DNA of 64,000 bases from Escherichia hormaechei_A (GCA_042434945.1 CP170191.1:992001-1056000), one strand, 5' to 3'; shown: positions 45,276 through 55,428, counted from the first letter of the stretch. Translations and numbers: made by a program. The notes: generated by a model from the sequence alone, not told the origin.

Positions 45276-45971
45276 TTAATCACGCTTTTCCAGCAGGGTC
45301 CGGTAAATCAGACCACCGATAATGCCGCCGACAATTGGCACCACCCAGAAGAACCACAGTTGTTCTAATGCCCAGCCGCCCTGGAAGATAGCAACCGCGG
45401 TGCTGCGCGCCGGGTTAACAGAAGTGTTAGTCACCGGAATACTGATTAAGTGAATCAGGGTTAAGGCCAGACCAATAGCGATCGGCGCAAAACCTGCCGG
45501 AGCGAATTTGTCGGTTGCGCCGTGGATCACCAACAGGAAACCTGCACTCAATACCAGTTCAACTACCAGCGCGGAAAGCATGGAATAACCGCCTGGTGAA
45601 TGCTCGCCATAACCGTTAGAAGCAAAACCGCTGGCTGCCGCGTCAAAACCCGTTTTACCACTGGCAATTAAATACAGCAGCGCTGCCGCAACAATACCGC
45701 CGACAACCTGGGCAATTACGTAGCCAACGACTTCTTTTGCCGGAAAACGTCCGCCAGCCCATAAACCAATAGTGACCGCCGGGTTAAAATGACCACCAGA
45801 AATATGACCAACAGCAAAGGCCATCGTCAGAACGGTCAGACCGAACGCCAACGCCACGCCGGCAAAACCAATGCCTAATTCCGGGAAGCCTGCGGCCAGT
45901 ACAGCACTACCACAGCCACCAAAAACAAGCCAGAAAGTACCAAAACATTCAGCTGCTAATTTTCTGAACAT
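45276..45971 (-). CDS. aqpZ: Aquaporin Z
   Basis: A 231-residue water channel with six membrane segments and the two pore half-helices HFNPAVT and VNPARST. It starts MFRKLAAECFGTF at 45971; the open frame to 46088 is upstream leader. The sequence appears identical to K-12 AqpZ from memory. The 291-base gap to ybjD holds both divergent promoters. Confidence 0.96.
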   Translation of the reverse strand: MFRKLAAECFGTFWLVFGGCGSAVLAAGFPELGIGFAGVALAFGLTVLTMAFAVGHISGGHFNPAVTIGLWAGGRFPAKEVVGYVIAQVVGGIVAAALLYLIASGKTGFDAAASGFASNGYGEHSPGGYSMLSALVVELVLSAGFLLVIHGATDKFAPAGFAPIAIGLALTLIHLISIPVTNTSVNPARSTAVAIFQGGWALEQLWFFWVVPIVGGIIGGLIYRTLLEKRD

Positions 45972-46262
45972 ATCCACCTCAATAATAAACGTCCGCGCCC
46001 ATTCCTGCGCGCGGGTTATATCGCCATAAAGGGATGACGACTCAAAGAGCCAGTATTTTGAAACCATCAACATCCCTTCGCCACTCAAATAAATTCACTA
46101 AATTTGATTTAAGGCAATGTGATGTCAATCCTTGTTCAGATCGGAGGTAATAAGAGCATAGCCCAATAATTAAGGGGGCGTATATTCTGCTGTCGTGACC
46201 CACAGCCTGCCGCTATACTGCTGATAACTTGAAGGAAAAAGTGGCCGAATTGCGGGGGATGT

Positions 46263-47915
46263 ATGCTACTCGAACGTGTGGAGATTGTCGGGTTTCGCGG
46301 GATTAACCGCCTGTCGCTGCAACTGGAACAGAACAACGTCCTGATAGGCGAAAATGCCTGGGGTAAATCCAGCCTGCTGGATGCCCTGACGCTGCTACTT
46401 TCGCCCGAAGAGAACTTGTACCACTTCGTTCATGATGACTTCTGGTTTCCGCCAGGGGATGTCAACGGACGCGAGAAACACCTGCATATCATTCTGACCT
46501 TCCGCGAATCCGAGCCCGGCCGCCATCGCGTGCGTCGTTTTCGCCCTATGTCGCCCTGCTGGGTGCCCTGTGAAGATGGTTTCCAGCGTATTTTCTATCG
46601 CCTTGAGGGCGAAATGGCGCAAAACGACGGGGTGTTAACCCTGCGTGAATTTCTTGATGAGAAGGGAAATCCGATCCCGCTCGATAATATTGACGAGCTT
46701 GCCCGCCATCTTATCCGCCTCTCCCCCGTGCTGCGCTTACGAGACGCGCGCTTTATGCGCCGATTCGTAACGGCACGGTGCCAAATGTCCCTAATGTGGA
46801 AGTCACCGCGCGCCAGCTCGATTTCCTCGCCCGTGAGTATCCTCACATCCGCAAAATCTCTCTGATGGGCAGATTCGTCAGGGACTTTCCGCAATGGTAC
46901 AGCTGCTTTGAGCATTATTTCTCTGAGCAGGGGGCCGGACTGGCGCGATATCGTTTAATGCGGCGGCGAGCCAGCAATGACAACGAAGCTGGCGCTAGTC
47001 TGGATATCATCAACCGGATGATTGACCGACCTGGTGGGCGCTCGTATCGGGTTATTTTGCTCGGCCTGTTTGCTACTTGTTGCAGGCAAAAGGCACATTG
47101 CGACTGGATAAAGACGCCCGTCCATTGTTGCTGATCGAAGATCCAGAAACCCTTTACACCCATTATGCTTTCAGTTGCCTGGCATCTGTTGAATCTTCTG
47201 CCATTGCAGCGCATTGCCACACCACTCGGGTGAGTTGCTTTCGTTAACGCCGGGTAGAGCATGTTTGCCGACTGGTACGTGATCCTCGCGCGTTGCCGCC
47301 TGGCGTCTGGGGCCGAGTGGCTTGAGTACCGAAGATAGCCGACGCATATCCTTTCACATTCGTTTTAACCGTCCGTCATCGCTGTTTGCACGCTGCTGGT
47401 TGCTGGTGGAAGGGGAAACGGAAACCTGGGTTATCAATGAACTGGCGCGTCAGTGCGGACATCATTTTGATGCCGAAGGGATCAAGGTCATTGAGTTTGC
47501 CCAGTCCGGGCTAAAGCCACTGGTTAAATTTGCCCGCCGAATGGGGATTGAATGGCATGTACTGGTCGATGGCGATGAAGCAGGGAAGAAATATGCCGCT
47601 ACGGTACGCAGCCTGTTGAATAACGATCGGGAAGAGGAGCGGGAACATCTGACCGCGCTGCCTGCGATGGACATGGAGTACTTTATGTACCGCCAGGGAT
47701 TTGACGACGTCTTTCACCGCGTGGCGATGATCCCGGTAGATGTGCCCATGAATATGCGCCGGGTGATTGCCAAAGCTATCCATCGATCGTCAAAACCGGA
47801 TTTGGCCATTGAAGTTGCGACGGAAGCGGGCAGGCGAGGCGTGGAGTCGGTGCCCACGCTGCTGCGTAAAATGTTCTCCCGCGTCCTCTGGCTGGCTCGC
47901 GGGAGGGCCGATTAA
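46263..47915 (+). pseudogene. ybjD: YbjD, OLD-family ATPase/TOPRIM protein, multiple frameshifts
   Basis: The intact protein (about 550 residues) joins an SMC/ABC-like ATPase domain (Walker A GENAWGKSS near residue 30) to a C-terminal TOPRIM nuclease domain (LLVEGETETWVINELA and LVDGDEAGKKYAA). It therefore belongs to the OLD-like nuclease class. The frame is lost near 46758 (a missing C after ARFMRR), and several further indels occur between 46760 and 47330. The frame is regained at about 47322 and runs to the stop. The 5' part and the last 90 residues are diverged, while the middle is K-12-like, so the damage coincides with a K-12-like insert. The gene is convergent with ybjX, ends overlapping by 4 bases. 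Confidence 0.82.
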
Positions 47916-48868
47916 CGGGCAGTCGCCTGCGAAACCTGTTGGATCAGGCTATCAAGCAGGGCATAGCGGCGGCGGTATTCGGACCGTTTTTTACTCGCAA
48001 TCTCTTCCATCGGTTTGCGTGGCATGGTCAGCGGCAGGGCAAAGTTGCCGTTATCCTGCTGCTGTCCGCCAAGGGAGCGCCAGAAGCTGTCATAGTCAGC
48101 CAGCAATTTTCCCTCTTTTTTCTTGCGATAGCGCCAGCTGCGGTAGATGTGGGTGGCGTTACTCACCGCGAGGATCTGCTCAACCGGGAAGGCGCCTGCC
48201 AGCGTCATGACCGCTTCAACCAGCAGACGTTTTGGGAACAGTCCGTGACAGGCTTTGGTCGCCAGCTGAATGTGCTCGTGCGGGACATGCGCTTTCGCCC
48301 CCTGCATTCCGCCGATGAAGAGCGTTGGCTTGCCCTGGTATGTGCACAGCGTAAAGGTCAGCTCGGCCAGCACCGTGTTCTGGTGGTCGCAAAAAGTGAG
48401 GGTCGCTTCCCCTTCTTTGTCCAGAAACGCATCCGCGCTCAGGCGAACGCTAAACTGCTGCTCCTCTTTGCCCGTTAACGTCACCAGCATAATGCCCTGG
48501 CTGGAGAGGTAACCGTTCAGCAGCGACGCCGGAAGATGGCGGCTCATCATCTCATAGTGATCGTTCAATGCGTCCAGCGTAGTCTGACGGCCCATATTGA
48601 CGGTCAGCCACGGCCGGTGCAGGCGGCACGGCAGGCCGGGCTGCACGCGCAGGATCTGCATCAGACGGGGCTGTTTTGCAAGATTTCCGAGCAGGCGCGC
48701 AGTGGTGAACGGCGTTGCCAGCGAGCGCAATATAAACTTACGTCGATAGGCCGGATTTTGCCACGCCAGCCCCGGCGTGAGGGAACCCGATGCCAGGCTT
48801 TTAAACAGTTGCCAGCCCGATTTAGGCTGGGGCAGCGTTGAATAGGGTGTATCGACGATGGAAGACAT
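47912..48868 (-). CDS. ybjX: YbjX family protein (VirK/DUF535)
   Basis: A 318-residue protein of the VirK/YbjX family (DUF535), related to Salmonella SomA and VirK, which are linked to PhoPQ-regulated resistance to antimicrobial peptides. No signal peptide or clear membrane segment is visible. Family traits include LTGKEEQQFSVRLSADAFLD, LTFTLCTYQGKPTLFIGGMQ and SNATHIYRSWRYRKKK. It lies in a diverged block and is intact. Function is unproven. Confidence 0.88.
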   Translation of the reverse strand: MSSIVDTPYSTLPQPKSGWQLFKSLASGSLTPGLAWQNPAYRRKFILRSLATPFTTARLLGNLAKQPRLMQILRVQPGLPCRLHRPWLTVNMGRQTTLDALNDHYEMMSRHLPASLLNGYLSSQGIMLVTLTGKEEQQFSVRLSADAFLDKEGEATLTFCDHQNTVLAELTFTLCTYQGKPTLFIGGMQGAKAHVPHEHIQLATKACHGLFPKRLLVEAVMTLAGAFPVEQILAVSNATHIYRSWRYRKKKEGKLLADYDSFWRSLGGQQQDNGNFALPLTMPRKPMEEIASKKRSEYRRRYALLDSLIQQVSQATAR

Positions 48869-49027
48869 GTTAGATCCTGCTTCTGGTGGAATATCGCTAT
48901 TTCAGCAGGCGCTTTATCAACATCGGGTAAACAATTCCCGACGATTACGGGGATCGGGGGTTTCGTTGAGGAGTGGTTTAGATAAAATCAACGGTGATGA
49001 TAGCCAGAACAATTATTTGGAATATTT

Positions 49028-50144
49028 ATGAACCTGAAGGGAAAACGCAGAAAGCTGTTTCTGCTGCTGGCGGTAGTGGTGTTAGCGGGCGGATTCTGGT
49101 TATGGAAGGTACTGAACGCGCCGGTACCACAGTATCAGACACTGATTGTGCGCCCCGGTGATTTACAGACAAAGCGTGCTGGCGACCGGAAAGCTGGACG
49201 CGCTGCGTAAGGTTGACGTGGGCGCGCAGGTCAGCGGTCAGTTGAAAACGCTGTCGGTGGCGATTGGCGATAAAGTAAAAAAAGACCAGCTTTTAGGGGT
49301 CATTGATCCTGAACAGGCTGAAAACCAGATCAAGGAGGTCGAAGCAACGCTGATGGAGCTACGCGCGCAGCGGCAGCAGGCGGAAGCGGAGCTGAAACTG
49401 GCGCGGGTGACGTATTCCCGTCAGCAACGTCTGGCACAAACGCAGGCGGTTTCACAGCAGGATCTCGACACCGCCGCGACGGAGATGGCTGTGAAACAGG
49501 CGCAAATTGGCACCATTGACGCGCAAATCAAGCGCAATCAGGCTTCTCTCGATACGGCTAAAACCAATCTCGATTACACTCGCATCGTTGCCCCGATGGC
49601 CGGGGAAGTCACGCAAATCACCACTCTGCAAGGCCAGACGGTGATTGCCGCACAACAAGCACCGAACATTCTGACGCTGGCAGATATGAGCACCATGCTG
49701 GTAAAAGCGCAGGTTTCTGAAGCGGATGTAATCCACCTGAAGCCGGGGCAAAAAGCCTGGTTTACGGTGCTTGGCGATCCACTGACGCGCTACGAGGGGC
49801 AAATCAAGGATGTACTACCGACGCCGGAAAAGGTTAACGACGCTATTTTCTATTACGCCCGTTTTGAAGTCCCCAACCCCAATGGTTTGCTGCGGCTGGA
49901 TATGACTGCGCAAGTGCATATTCAGCTCACCGATGTGAAAAATGTGCTGACGATCCCTCTGTCGGCGTTAGGCGATCCGGTTGGCGATAATCGTTATAAA
50001 GTCAAATTGTTGCGTAATGGTGAAACACGCGAGCGTGAAGTGACGATTGGCGCACGTAACGATACCGATGTTGAGATTGTCAAAGGGCTTGAAGCGGGCG
50101 ATGAAGTGGTGATTGGTGAGGCCAAACCAGGAGCTGCACAATGA
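49028..50144 (+). pseudogene. macA: Macrolide exporter periplasmic adaptor MacA, one frameshift
   Basis: MacA is the membrane-fusion adaptor linking MacB to TolC. The N-terminus (MNLKGKRRKLFLLLAVVVLA, one membrane segment) starts at 49028 and is diverged. An extra A at about 49169 (GATTTACAGACAAAGCG, where K-12 has GATTTACAGCAAAGCG) shifts the frame after residue 47. The rest (QSVLATGKLDALRKVDVGAQ onward) runs in the next frame to 50144 and equals K-12 MacA. Removing one base gives the normal 371 residues. As written, only a 60-residue fragment or an internal start product would be made. Confidence 0.88.
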
Positions 50145-52087
50145 CGCCTTTGCTCGAATTAAAGGATATTCGTCGCAGCTATCCTGCCGGTGATGAGCAG
50201 GTTGAGGTGCTGAAGGGCATCAGCCTCGATATTTATGCGGGTGAGATGGTCGCGATTGTTGGCGCTTCGGGTTCCGGTAAATCGACCCTGATGAATATTC
50301 TCGGCTGTCTGGATAAGGCCACCAGCGGCACCTATCGCGTCGCCGGTCAGGATGTTGCCACGCTGGACGCCGATGCGCTGGCGCAACTGCGCCGCGAGCA
50401 TTTCGGCTTTATTTTCCAGCGTTACCATTTGCTTTCGCATTTAACCGCCGAGCAGAACGTTGAAGTACCCGCCGTCTATGCTAGTCTTGAGCGGAAACAG
50501 CGACTGCTTCGTGCCCAGGAGTTGCTGCAACGGCTGGGGCTGGAAGACCGTACAGAGTATTATCCGGCACAGCTTTCGGGTGGTCAGCAACAGCGCGTCA
50601 GCATCGCGCGGGCATTGATGAACGGTGGTCAGGTAATTCTTGCCGATGAACCAACCGGCGCACTGGACAGCCATTCTGGCGAAGAGGTGATGGCGATCCT
50701 GCATCAGCTGCGCGATCGCGGGCATACGGTGATTATCGTCACCCACGATCCGCAGGTCGCTGCTCAGGCCGAGCGGGTGATCGAAATTCGCGACGGCGAA
50801 ATTGTGCGCAATCCTCCCGCCATTGAAAAAGTGAATGTTGCTGGCGGGACGGAGCCTGTTGTCAACACGGTGTCTGGCTGGCGGCAGTTTGTCAGCGGTT
50901 TTAACGAGGCGCTGACGATGGCATGGCGGGCGCTGGCAGCGAATAAAATGCGTACTTTACTGACCATGCTGGGGATTATTATCGGTATTGCGTCGGTGGT
51001 TTCCATTGTCGTGGTGGGTGACGCCGCCAAACAAATGGTGCTGGCGGATATTCGTTCTATTGGTACGAATACTATTGATGTCTATCCCGGGAAAGATTTT
51101 GGCGATGACGATCCGCAATATCAACAGGCGCTGAAGTACGACGACTTAATCGCCATCCAAAAACAACCGTGGGTCGCCTCAGCCACACCTGCCGTCTCGC
51201 AAAACCTGCGCCTGCGTTATAACAATGTTGATGTTGCTGCCAGTGCCAATGGCGTGAGCGGCGATTATTTTAATGTCTATGGCATGACTTTCAGTGAAGG
51301 GAACACCTTTAATCAGGAGCAGCTGAACGGTCGTGCGCAGGTCGTGGTTCTCGACAGTAATACTCGCCGCCAGCTTTTCCCCCATAAAGCAGATGTGGTT
51401 GGCGAGGTGATTCTGGTCGGCAATATGCCCGCCAGAGTCATTGGTGTGGCGGAAGAAAAACAGTCGATGTTTGGTAGCAGTAAAGTGCTGCGTGTCTGGC
51501 TACCTTACAGCACGATGTCCGGGCGAGTTATGGGCCAGTCGTGGCTTAACTCCATTACTGTCAGGGTGAAAGAAGGATTTGACAGCGCCGAGGCGGAACA
51601 GCAACTCACGCGTTTACTTTCACTGCGCCACGGAAAGAAGGATTTCTTTACCTGGAACATGGACGGCGTCTTGAAAACTGTTGAAAAGACCACACGTACT
51701 TTACAACTGTTTCTGACGCTGGTGGCGGTGATTTCGCTGGTGGTGGGTGGTATTGGTGTAATGAATATTATGCTGGTGTCAGTGACCGAGCGGACGCGGG
51801 AAATTGGCATTCGCATGGCTGTAGGTGCGCGAGCAAGCGATGTTTTGCAACAGTTCCTGATCGAAGCCGTACTGGTTTGCCTGGTCGGTGGCGCGTTGGG
51901 AATAACACTGTCACTGTTAATTGCTTTCACCTTGCAGCTTTTCTTACCCGGCTGGGAGATTGGTTTTTCACCGTTGGCACTGCTGCTGGCGTTTCTCTGC
52001 TCGACGGTCACCGGGATTTTATTTGGATGGTTACCCGCACGAAATGCGGCACGACTGGATCCAGTAGATGCTCTGGCACGAGAGTAA
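50141..52087 (+). CDS. macB: Macrolide exporter ATP-binding/permease MacB
   Basis: A 648-residue ABC protein with an N-terminal ATPase (Walker A GASGSGKST, signature LSGGQQQR, Walker B ILADEPTGALD) and a C-terminal part with four membrane segments (near 273-295, 525-550, 575-600 and 610-630). The large periplasmic domain lies between the first two. It forms the MacAB-TolC pump for macrolides, enterotoxin STII and other compounds. The start overlaps macA by 4 bases. K-12-like. Confidence 0.96.
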   Translation: MTPLLELKDIRRSYPAGDEQVEVLKGISLDIYAGEMVAIVGASGSGKSTLMNILGCLDKATSGTYRVAGQDVATLDADALAQLRREHFGFIFQRYHLLSHLTAEQNVEVPAVYASLERKQRLLRAQELLQRLGLEDRTEYYPAQLSGGQQQRVSIARALMNGGQVILADEPTGALDSHSGEEVMAILHQLRDRGHTVIIVTHDPQVAAQAERVIEIRDGEIVRNPPAIEKVNVAGGTEPVVNTVSGWRQFVSGFNEALTMAWRALAANKMRTLLTMLGIIIGIASVVSIVVVGDAAKQMVLADIRSIGTNTIDVYPGKDFGDDDPQYQQALKYDDLIAIQKQPWVASATPAVSQNLRLRYNNVDVAASANGVSGDYFNVYGMTFSEGNTFNQEQLNGRAQVVVLDSNTRRQLFPHKADVVGEVILVGNMPARVIGVAEEKQSMFGSSKVLRVWLPYSTMSGRVMGQSWLNSITVRVKEGFDSAEAEQQLTRLLSLRHGKKDFFTWNMDGVLKTVEKTTRTLQLFLTLVAVISLVVGGIGVMNIMLVSVTERTREIGIRMAVGARASDVLQQFLIEAVLVCLVGGALGITLSLLIAFTLQLFLPGWEIGFSPLALLLAFLCSTVTGILFGWLPARNAARLDPVDALARE

Positions 52088-52097
52088 TTTTTGAGAT

Positions 52098-52127
52098 AAA
52101 AATGCCAGCCGATCGGGCTGGCATTTT
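52098..52127. terminator. Bidirectional terminator between macB and cspD
   Basis: A long stem (AAAATGCCAGCC against GGCTGGCATTTT with a GATCG loop) has A and T flanks on both sides. It can serve macB on the plus strand and cspD on the minus strand. Confidence 0.85.
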
Positions 52128-52159
52128 GCCTTTAGGATGTACACAATGAGACAGAAGAG

Positions 52160-52384
52160 CTATGCGACTGCCGCTTCTACTTCGACGGGCACAATAACAC
52201 TGGCGTGATTGCCTTTTGGCCCCTGGTGGACATCAAACTGAACGGATTGTCCAGCTTTTAGCGTTCTGTAACCATCCATCTGAATGGTGGAATAATGAGC
52301 GAAAATATCTTCGCCGCCGCCTTCAGGGCAGATGAAACCAAACCCTTTGGCATTGTTGAACCACTTAACAGTACCCTTTTCCAT
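52160..52384 (-). CDS. cspD: Cold-shock-like protein CspD
   Basis: A 74-residue OB-fold nucleic-acid-binding protein. In E. coli CspD is not cold-induced; it accumulates in stationary phase and inhibits DNA replication. RNA-binding motifs KGFGFI and DIFAHYS are visible. The start MEKGTVKWF at 52384 is chosen over the open frame to 52414. It is divergent from clpS. K-12-like. Confidence 0.95.
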   Translation of the reverse strand: MEKGTVKWFNNAKGFGFICPEGGGEDIFAHYSTIQMDGYRTLKAGQSVQFDVHQGPKGNHASVIVPVEVEAAVA

Positions 52385-52706
52385 GCTTCGACATCCTTCG
52401 CAAATCTTATACAAGTAAGATGGAATAAACCGGGGTCAGAGAGGGGGCTGTTCAAAACCTCGCCAACTCTAGAAATACAATTTAGAGAATTAGGGCGAGC
52501 CGTCAAGCGTTTGACAGGGGCCAGGGGGCAGGTATGAATCAAAAATTTGAAGCAGTTAACGCTATTGACAGGAATGTGACAGATGTCGCTGATGCCAACG
52601 ATAGATGATAGTTATCTATCATGTGGAGTAGATTGGTCAGGCAAATAAGCTCTTGTCAGCGGCAGGGCGTTCTGCCGATAACCGTAACCGAAGATGATAA
52701 CTGACA
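52385..52706. other. Divergent regulatory region between cspD and clpS
   Basis: A 322-base gap without a gene holding both divergent promoters. It contains a perfect inverted repeat at 52605-52622 (listed separately). Otherwise I see no confident promoter hexamers or RNA structure. Confidence 0.5.
52605..52622. promoter_or_regulatory. Operator-like palindrome upstream of clpS
   Basis: A perfect 7-bp inverted repeat, ATGATAG-TTAT-CTATCAT, 85 bases before clpS. It lacks a T-run, so it looks more like a binding site than a terminator. The binding protein is unknown. Confidence 0.4.
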
Positions 52707-53027
52707 ATGGGTAAAACGAACGACTGGCTGGACTTTGATCAACTGGCGGAAGAAAAAGTTCGCGACGCGCTAAAACCGCCATCTATGTATAAAGTGATAT
52801 TAGTCAATGATGATTACACTCCGATGGAGTTTGTTATTGACGTGTTACAAAAATTCTTTTCTTATGATGTAGAACGTGCAACGCAATTGATGCTCGCTGT
52901 TCACTACCAGGGGAAGGCCATTTGCGGAGTCTTTACCGCCGAGGTTGCAGAAACCAAAGTGGCGATGGTGAACAAGTACGCGAGGGAGAATGAGCATCCA
53001 TTGCTGTGTACGCTAGAAAAAGCCTGA
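52707..53027 (+). CDS. clpS: ATP-dependent Clp protease adaptor ClpS
   Basis: A 106-residue N-recognin that delivers N-end-rule substrates to ClpAP. The N-terminal extension [17 protein letters not shown] is followed by the core with [20 protein letters not shown] and the residue-binding HYQGKAICG. It lies 30 bases upstream of clpA. The N-end-rule transferase Aat is encoded a few kilobases away. K-12-like. Confidence 0.96.
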
Positions 53028-53057
53028 ATGCAGGCATAAAAATTGGGGGAGGTGCCT

Positions 53058-55343
53058 ATGCTCAATCAAGAACTGGAACTCAGTTTAAATATGGCTTTCG
53101 CCAGAGCGCGCGAGCACCGTCATGAGTTTATGACCGTCGAGCACTTGTTACTGGCGCTGCTCAGTAACCCATCTGCCCGGGAGGCGCTGGAAGCGTGTTC
53201 TGTGGATTTGGTTGCGCTCCGTCAGGAACTGGAAGCCTTTATTGAACAAACCACACCCGTTCTGCCTGCCAGTGAAGAGGAGCGCGATACACAGCCGACG
53301 CTGAGTTTTCAGCGTGTACTGCAACGTGCGGTCTTCCATGTCCAGTCCTCCGGTCGCAATGAGGTTACCGGTGCAAACGTTCTGGTCGCTATCTTTAGCG
53401 AACAGGAGTCGCAGGCGGCATATCTGTTGCGTAAACATGAAGTCAGCCGTCTCGATGTGGTGAACTTTATCTCTCATGGCACGCGTAAAGACGAGCCGAC
53501 ACAGTCTTCTGATCCTGGCAGCCAGCCAAACAGCGAAGAACAAGCTGGTGGGGAGGAACGTATGGAGAATTTCACGACGAACCTGAACCAGCTTGCGCGT
53601 GTGGGCGGAATCGACCCACTGATTGGTCGTGAGAAAGAGCTGGAGCGTGCTATTCAGGTTCTCTGCCGTCGCCGTAAAAACAACCCGCTGCTGGTGGGGG
53701 AGTCTGGTGTCGGTAAAACCGCGATTGCAGAAGGTCTTGCCTGGCGAATTGTTCAGGGTGATGTGCCGGAAGTGATGGCTGACTGTACGATTTATTCTCT
53801 CGATATCGGTTCTCTGTTAGCGGGCACAAAATATCGCGGCGACTTTGAAAAACGTTTTAAAGCGTTGCTCAAGCAGCTGGAGCAGGACACTAACAGCATC
53901 CTGTTTATTGATGAGATCCACACCATTATCGGTGCGGGTGCAGCGTCTGGTGGTCAGGTCGATGCGGCTAACCTGATCAAACCGTTGCTCTCCAGCGGTA
54001 AAATTCGCGTAATTGGTTCGACAACCTATCAGGAGTTCAGCAACATTTTCGAGAAAGACCGTGCTCTGGCGCGTCGCTTCCAGAAAATTGATATTACTGA
54101 ACCGTCGATCGAAGAAACTGTTCAAATCATCAATGGCCTGAAACCGAAGTATGAAGCGCACCACGACGTGCGTTATACCGCAAAAGCGGTGCGTGCGGCG
54201 GTAGAGCTGGCGGTGAAATACATTAACGATCGTCATCTGCCGGATAAAGCCATTGATGTTATCGACGAAGCGGGCGCTCGCGCACGTCTGATGCCGGTAA
54301 GCAAACGCAAGAAAACCGTTAATGTGGCGGATATTGAGTCCGTGGTGGCCCGTATTGCACGCATTCCAGAGAAGAGTGTTTCTCAGAGTGACCGCGATAC
54401 CCTGAAAAACCTCGGCGATCGCCTGAAAATGCTGGTCTTCGGCCAGGATAAAGCCATTGAGGCGCTGACTGAAGCCATTAAGATGGCGCGTGCAGGTTTA
54501 GGTCACGAACATAAACCGGTCGGTTCGTTCCTGTTTGCCGGTCCTACCGGGGTCGGGAAAACAGAGGTGACGGTACAGCTTTCGAAAGCGTTGGGCATTG
54601 AGCTTCTGCGCTTTGATATGTCCGAGTATATGGAACGCCATACCGTCAGCCGTCTGATTGGTGCGCCTCCGGGATACGTTGGTTTTGATCAGGGCGGTTT
54701 GCTGACTGATGCGGTCATCAAGCATCCACATGCGGTTCTGCTGCTGGACGAAATCGAGAAAGCGCACCCTGACGTGTTCAATATTCTGTTGCAGGTGATG
54801 GACAACGGTACGCTGACCGATAACAACGGACGCAAAGCGGACTTCCGTAACGTGGTGCTGGTGATGACCACCAACGCCGGGGTACGTGAAACTGAGCGTA
54901 AATCCATTGGTCTTATCCACCAGGATAACAGCACCGATGCGATGGAAGAGATCAAGAAGATCTTTACACCGGAATTCCGTAACCGTCTCGACAACATTAT
55001 CTGGTTTGATCATCTGTCAACCGACGTGATCCATCAGGTGGTGGATAAATTCATCGTCGAGTTGCAGGTTCAGCTGGATCAGAAAGGTGTTTCTCTGGAA
55101 GTGAGCCAGGAAGCGCGTAACTGGCTGGCCGAGAAAGGTTACGACCGGGCAATGGGCGCTCGTCCGATGGCGCGTGTCATCCAGGACAACCTGAAAAAAC
55201 CGCTCGCCAACGAACTGCTGTTTGGTTCGCTGGTGGACGGCGGTCAGGTCACCGTCGCACTGGATAAAGCGAAAAATGAGCTGACTTACGGATTCCAGAG
55301 TGCACAAAGCACAAGGCGGAAGCGGCTCACTGATTTTCTTTAG
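53058..55343 (+). CDS. clpA: ClpA, ATP-dependent Clp protease ATP-binding subunit (C-terminal frameshift)
   Basis: An AAA+ unfoldase that partners ClpP. It has an N-domain (1-140), then D1 with Walker A GESGVGKT and FIDEIHTIIGAG, then D2 with GPTGVGKT and LLLDEIEKAHPD. The start MLNQELELSLNM at 53058 is preferred to the open 53043. K-12 ClpA is 758 residues. Here one A is missing near 55305 in GTGCACAAAGCAC (K-12 GTGCACAAAAGCAC), so the last 10 residues are replaced and the stop moves to 55343 instead of 55331-55333. The ClpP-docking loop IGL in D2 is intact. The shift sits where the sequence turns diverged. Confidence 0.94.
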   Translation: MLNQELELSLNMAFARAREHRHEFMTVEHLLLALLSNPSAREALEACSVDLVALRQELEAFIEQTTPVLPASEEERDTQPTLSFQRVLQRAVFHVQSSGRNEVTGANVLVAIFSEQESQAAYLLRKHEVSRLDVVNFISHGTRKDEPTQSSDPGSQPNSEEQAGGEERMENFTTNLNQLARVGGIDPLIGREKELERAIQVLCRRRKNNPLLVGESGVGKTAIAEGLAWRIVQGDVPEVMADCTIYSLDIGSLLAGTKYRGDFEKRFKALLKQLEQDTNSILFIDEIHTIIGAGAASGGQVDAANLIKPLLSSGKIRVIGSTTYQEFSNIFEKDRALARRFQKIDITEPSIEETVQIINGLKPKYEAHHDVRYTAKAVRAAVELAVKYINDRHLPDKAIDVIDEAGARARLMPVSKRKKTVNVADIESVVARIARIPEKSVSQSDRDTLKNLGDRLKMLVFGQDKAIEALTEAIKMARAGLGHEHKPVGSFLFAGPTGVGKTEVTVQLSKALGIELLRFDMSEYMERHTVSRLIGAPPGYVGFDQGGLLTDAVIKHPHAVLLLDEIEKAHPDVFNILLQVMDNGTLTDNNGRKADFRNVVLVMTTNAGVRETERKSIGLIHQDNSTDAMEEIKKIFTPEFRNRLDNIIWFDHLSTDVIHQVVDKFIVELQVQLDQKGVSLEVSQEARNWLAEKGYDRAMGARPMARVIQDNLKKPLANELLFGSLVDGGQVTVALDKAKNELTYGFQSAQSTRRKRLTDFL

Positions 55344-55346
55344 TGT

Positions 55347-55375
55347 AAAAGCCGGGTTTTTAACCCGGCTTTTTT
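55347..55375 (+). terminator. Terminator after clpA
   Basis: An 8-bp GC-rich stem (GCCGGGTT, loop TTT, AACCCGGC) is flanked by AAAA and TTTTTT, just beyond the clpA stop. Confidence 0.9.
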
Positions 55376-55388
55376 GTGTCCGCTTTTC

Positions 55389-55428
55389 TCCCTCTCCCTG
55401 TGGGAGAGGGTCAGGGTGAAGGCATCAG
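55389..55428. repeat. Dispersed palindromic repeat, copy 2
   Basis: The second copy of the element at 35076-35116, with core CCCTCTCCCTGTGGGAGAGG followed by CAGGGTGAAGGCATCAG. It lies in the clpA-infA gap, where serW would be expected. Confidence 0.7.
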
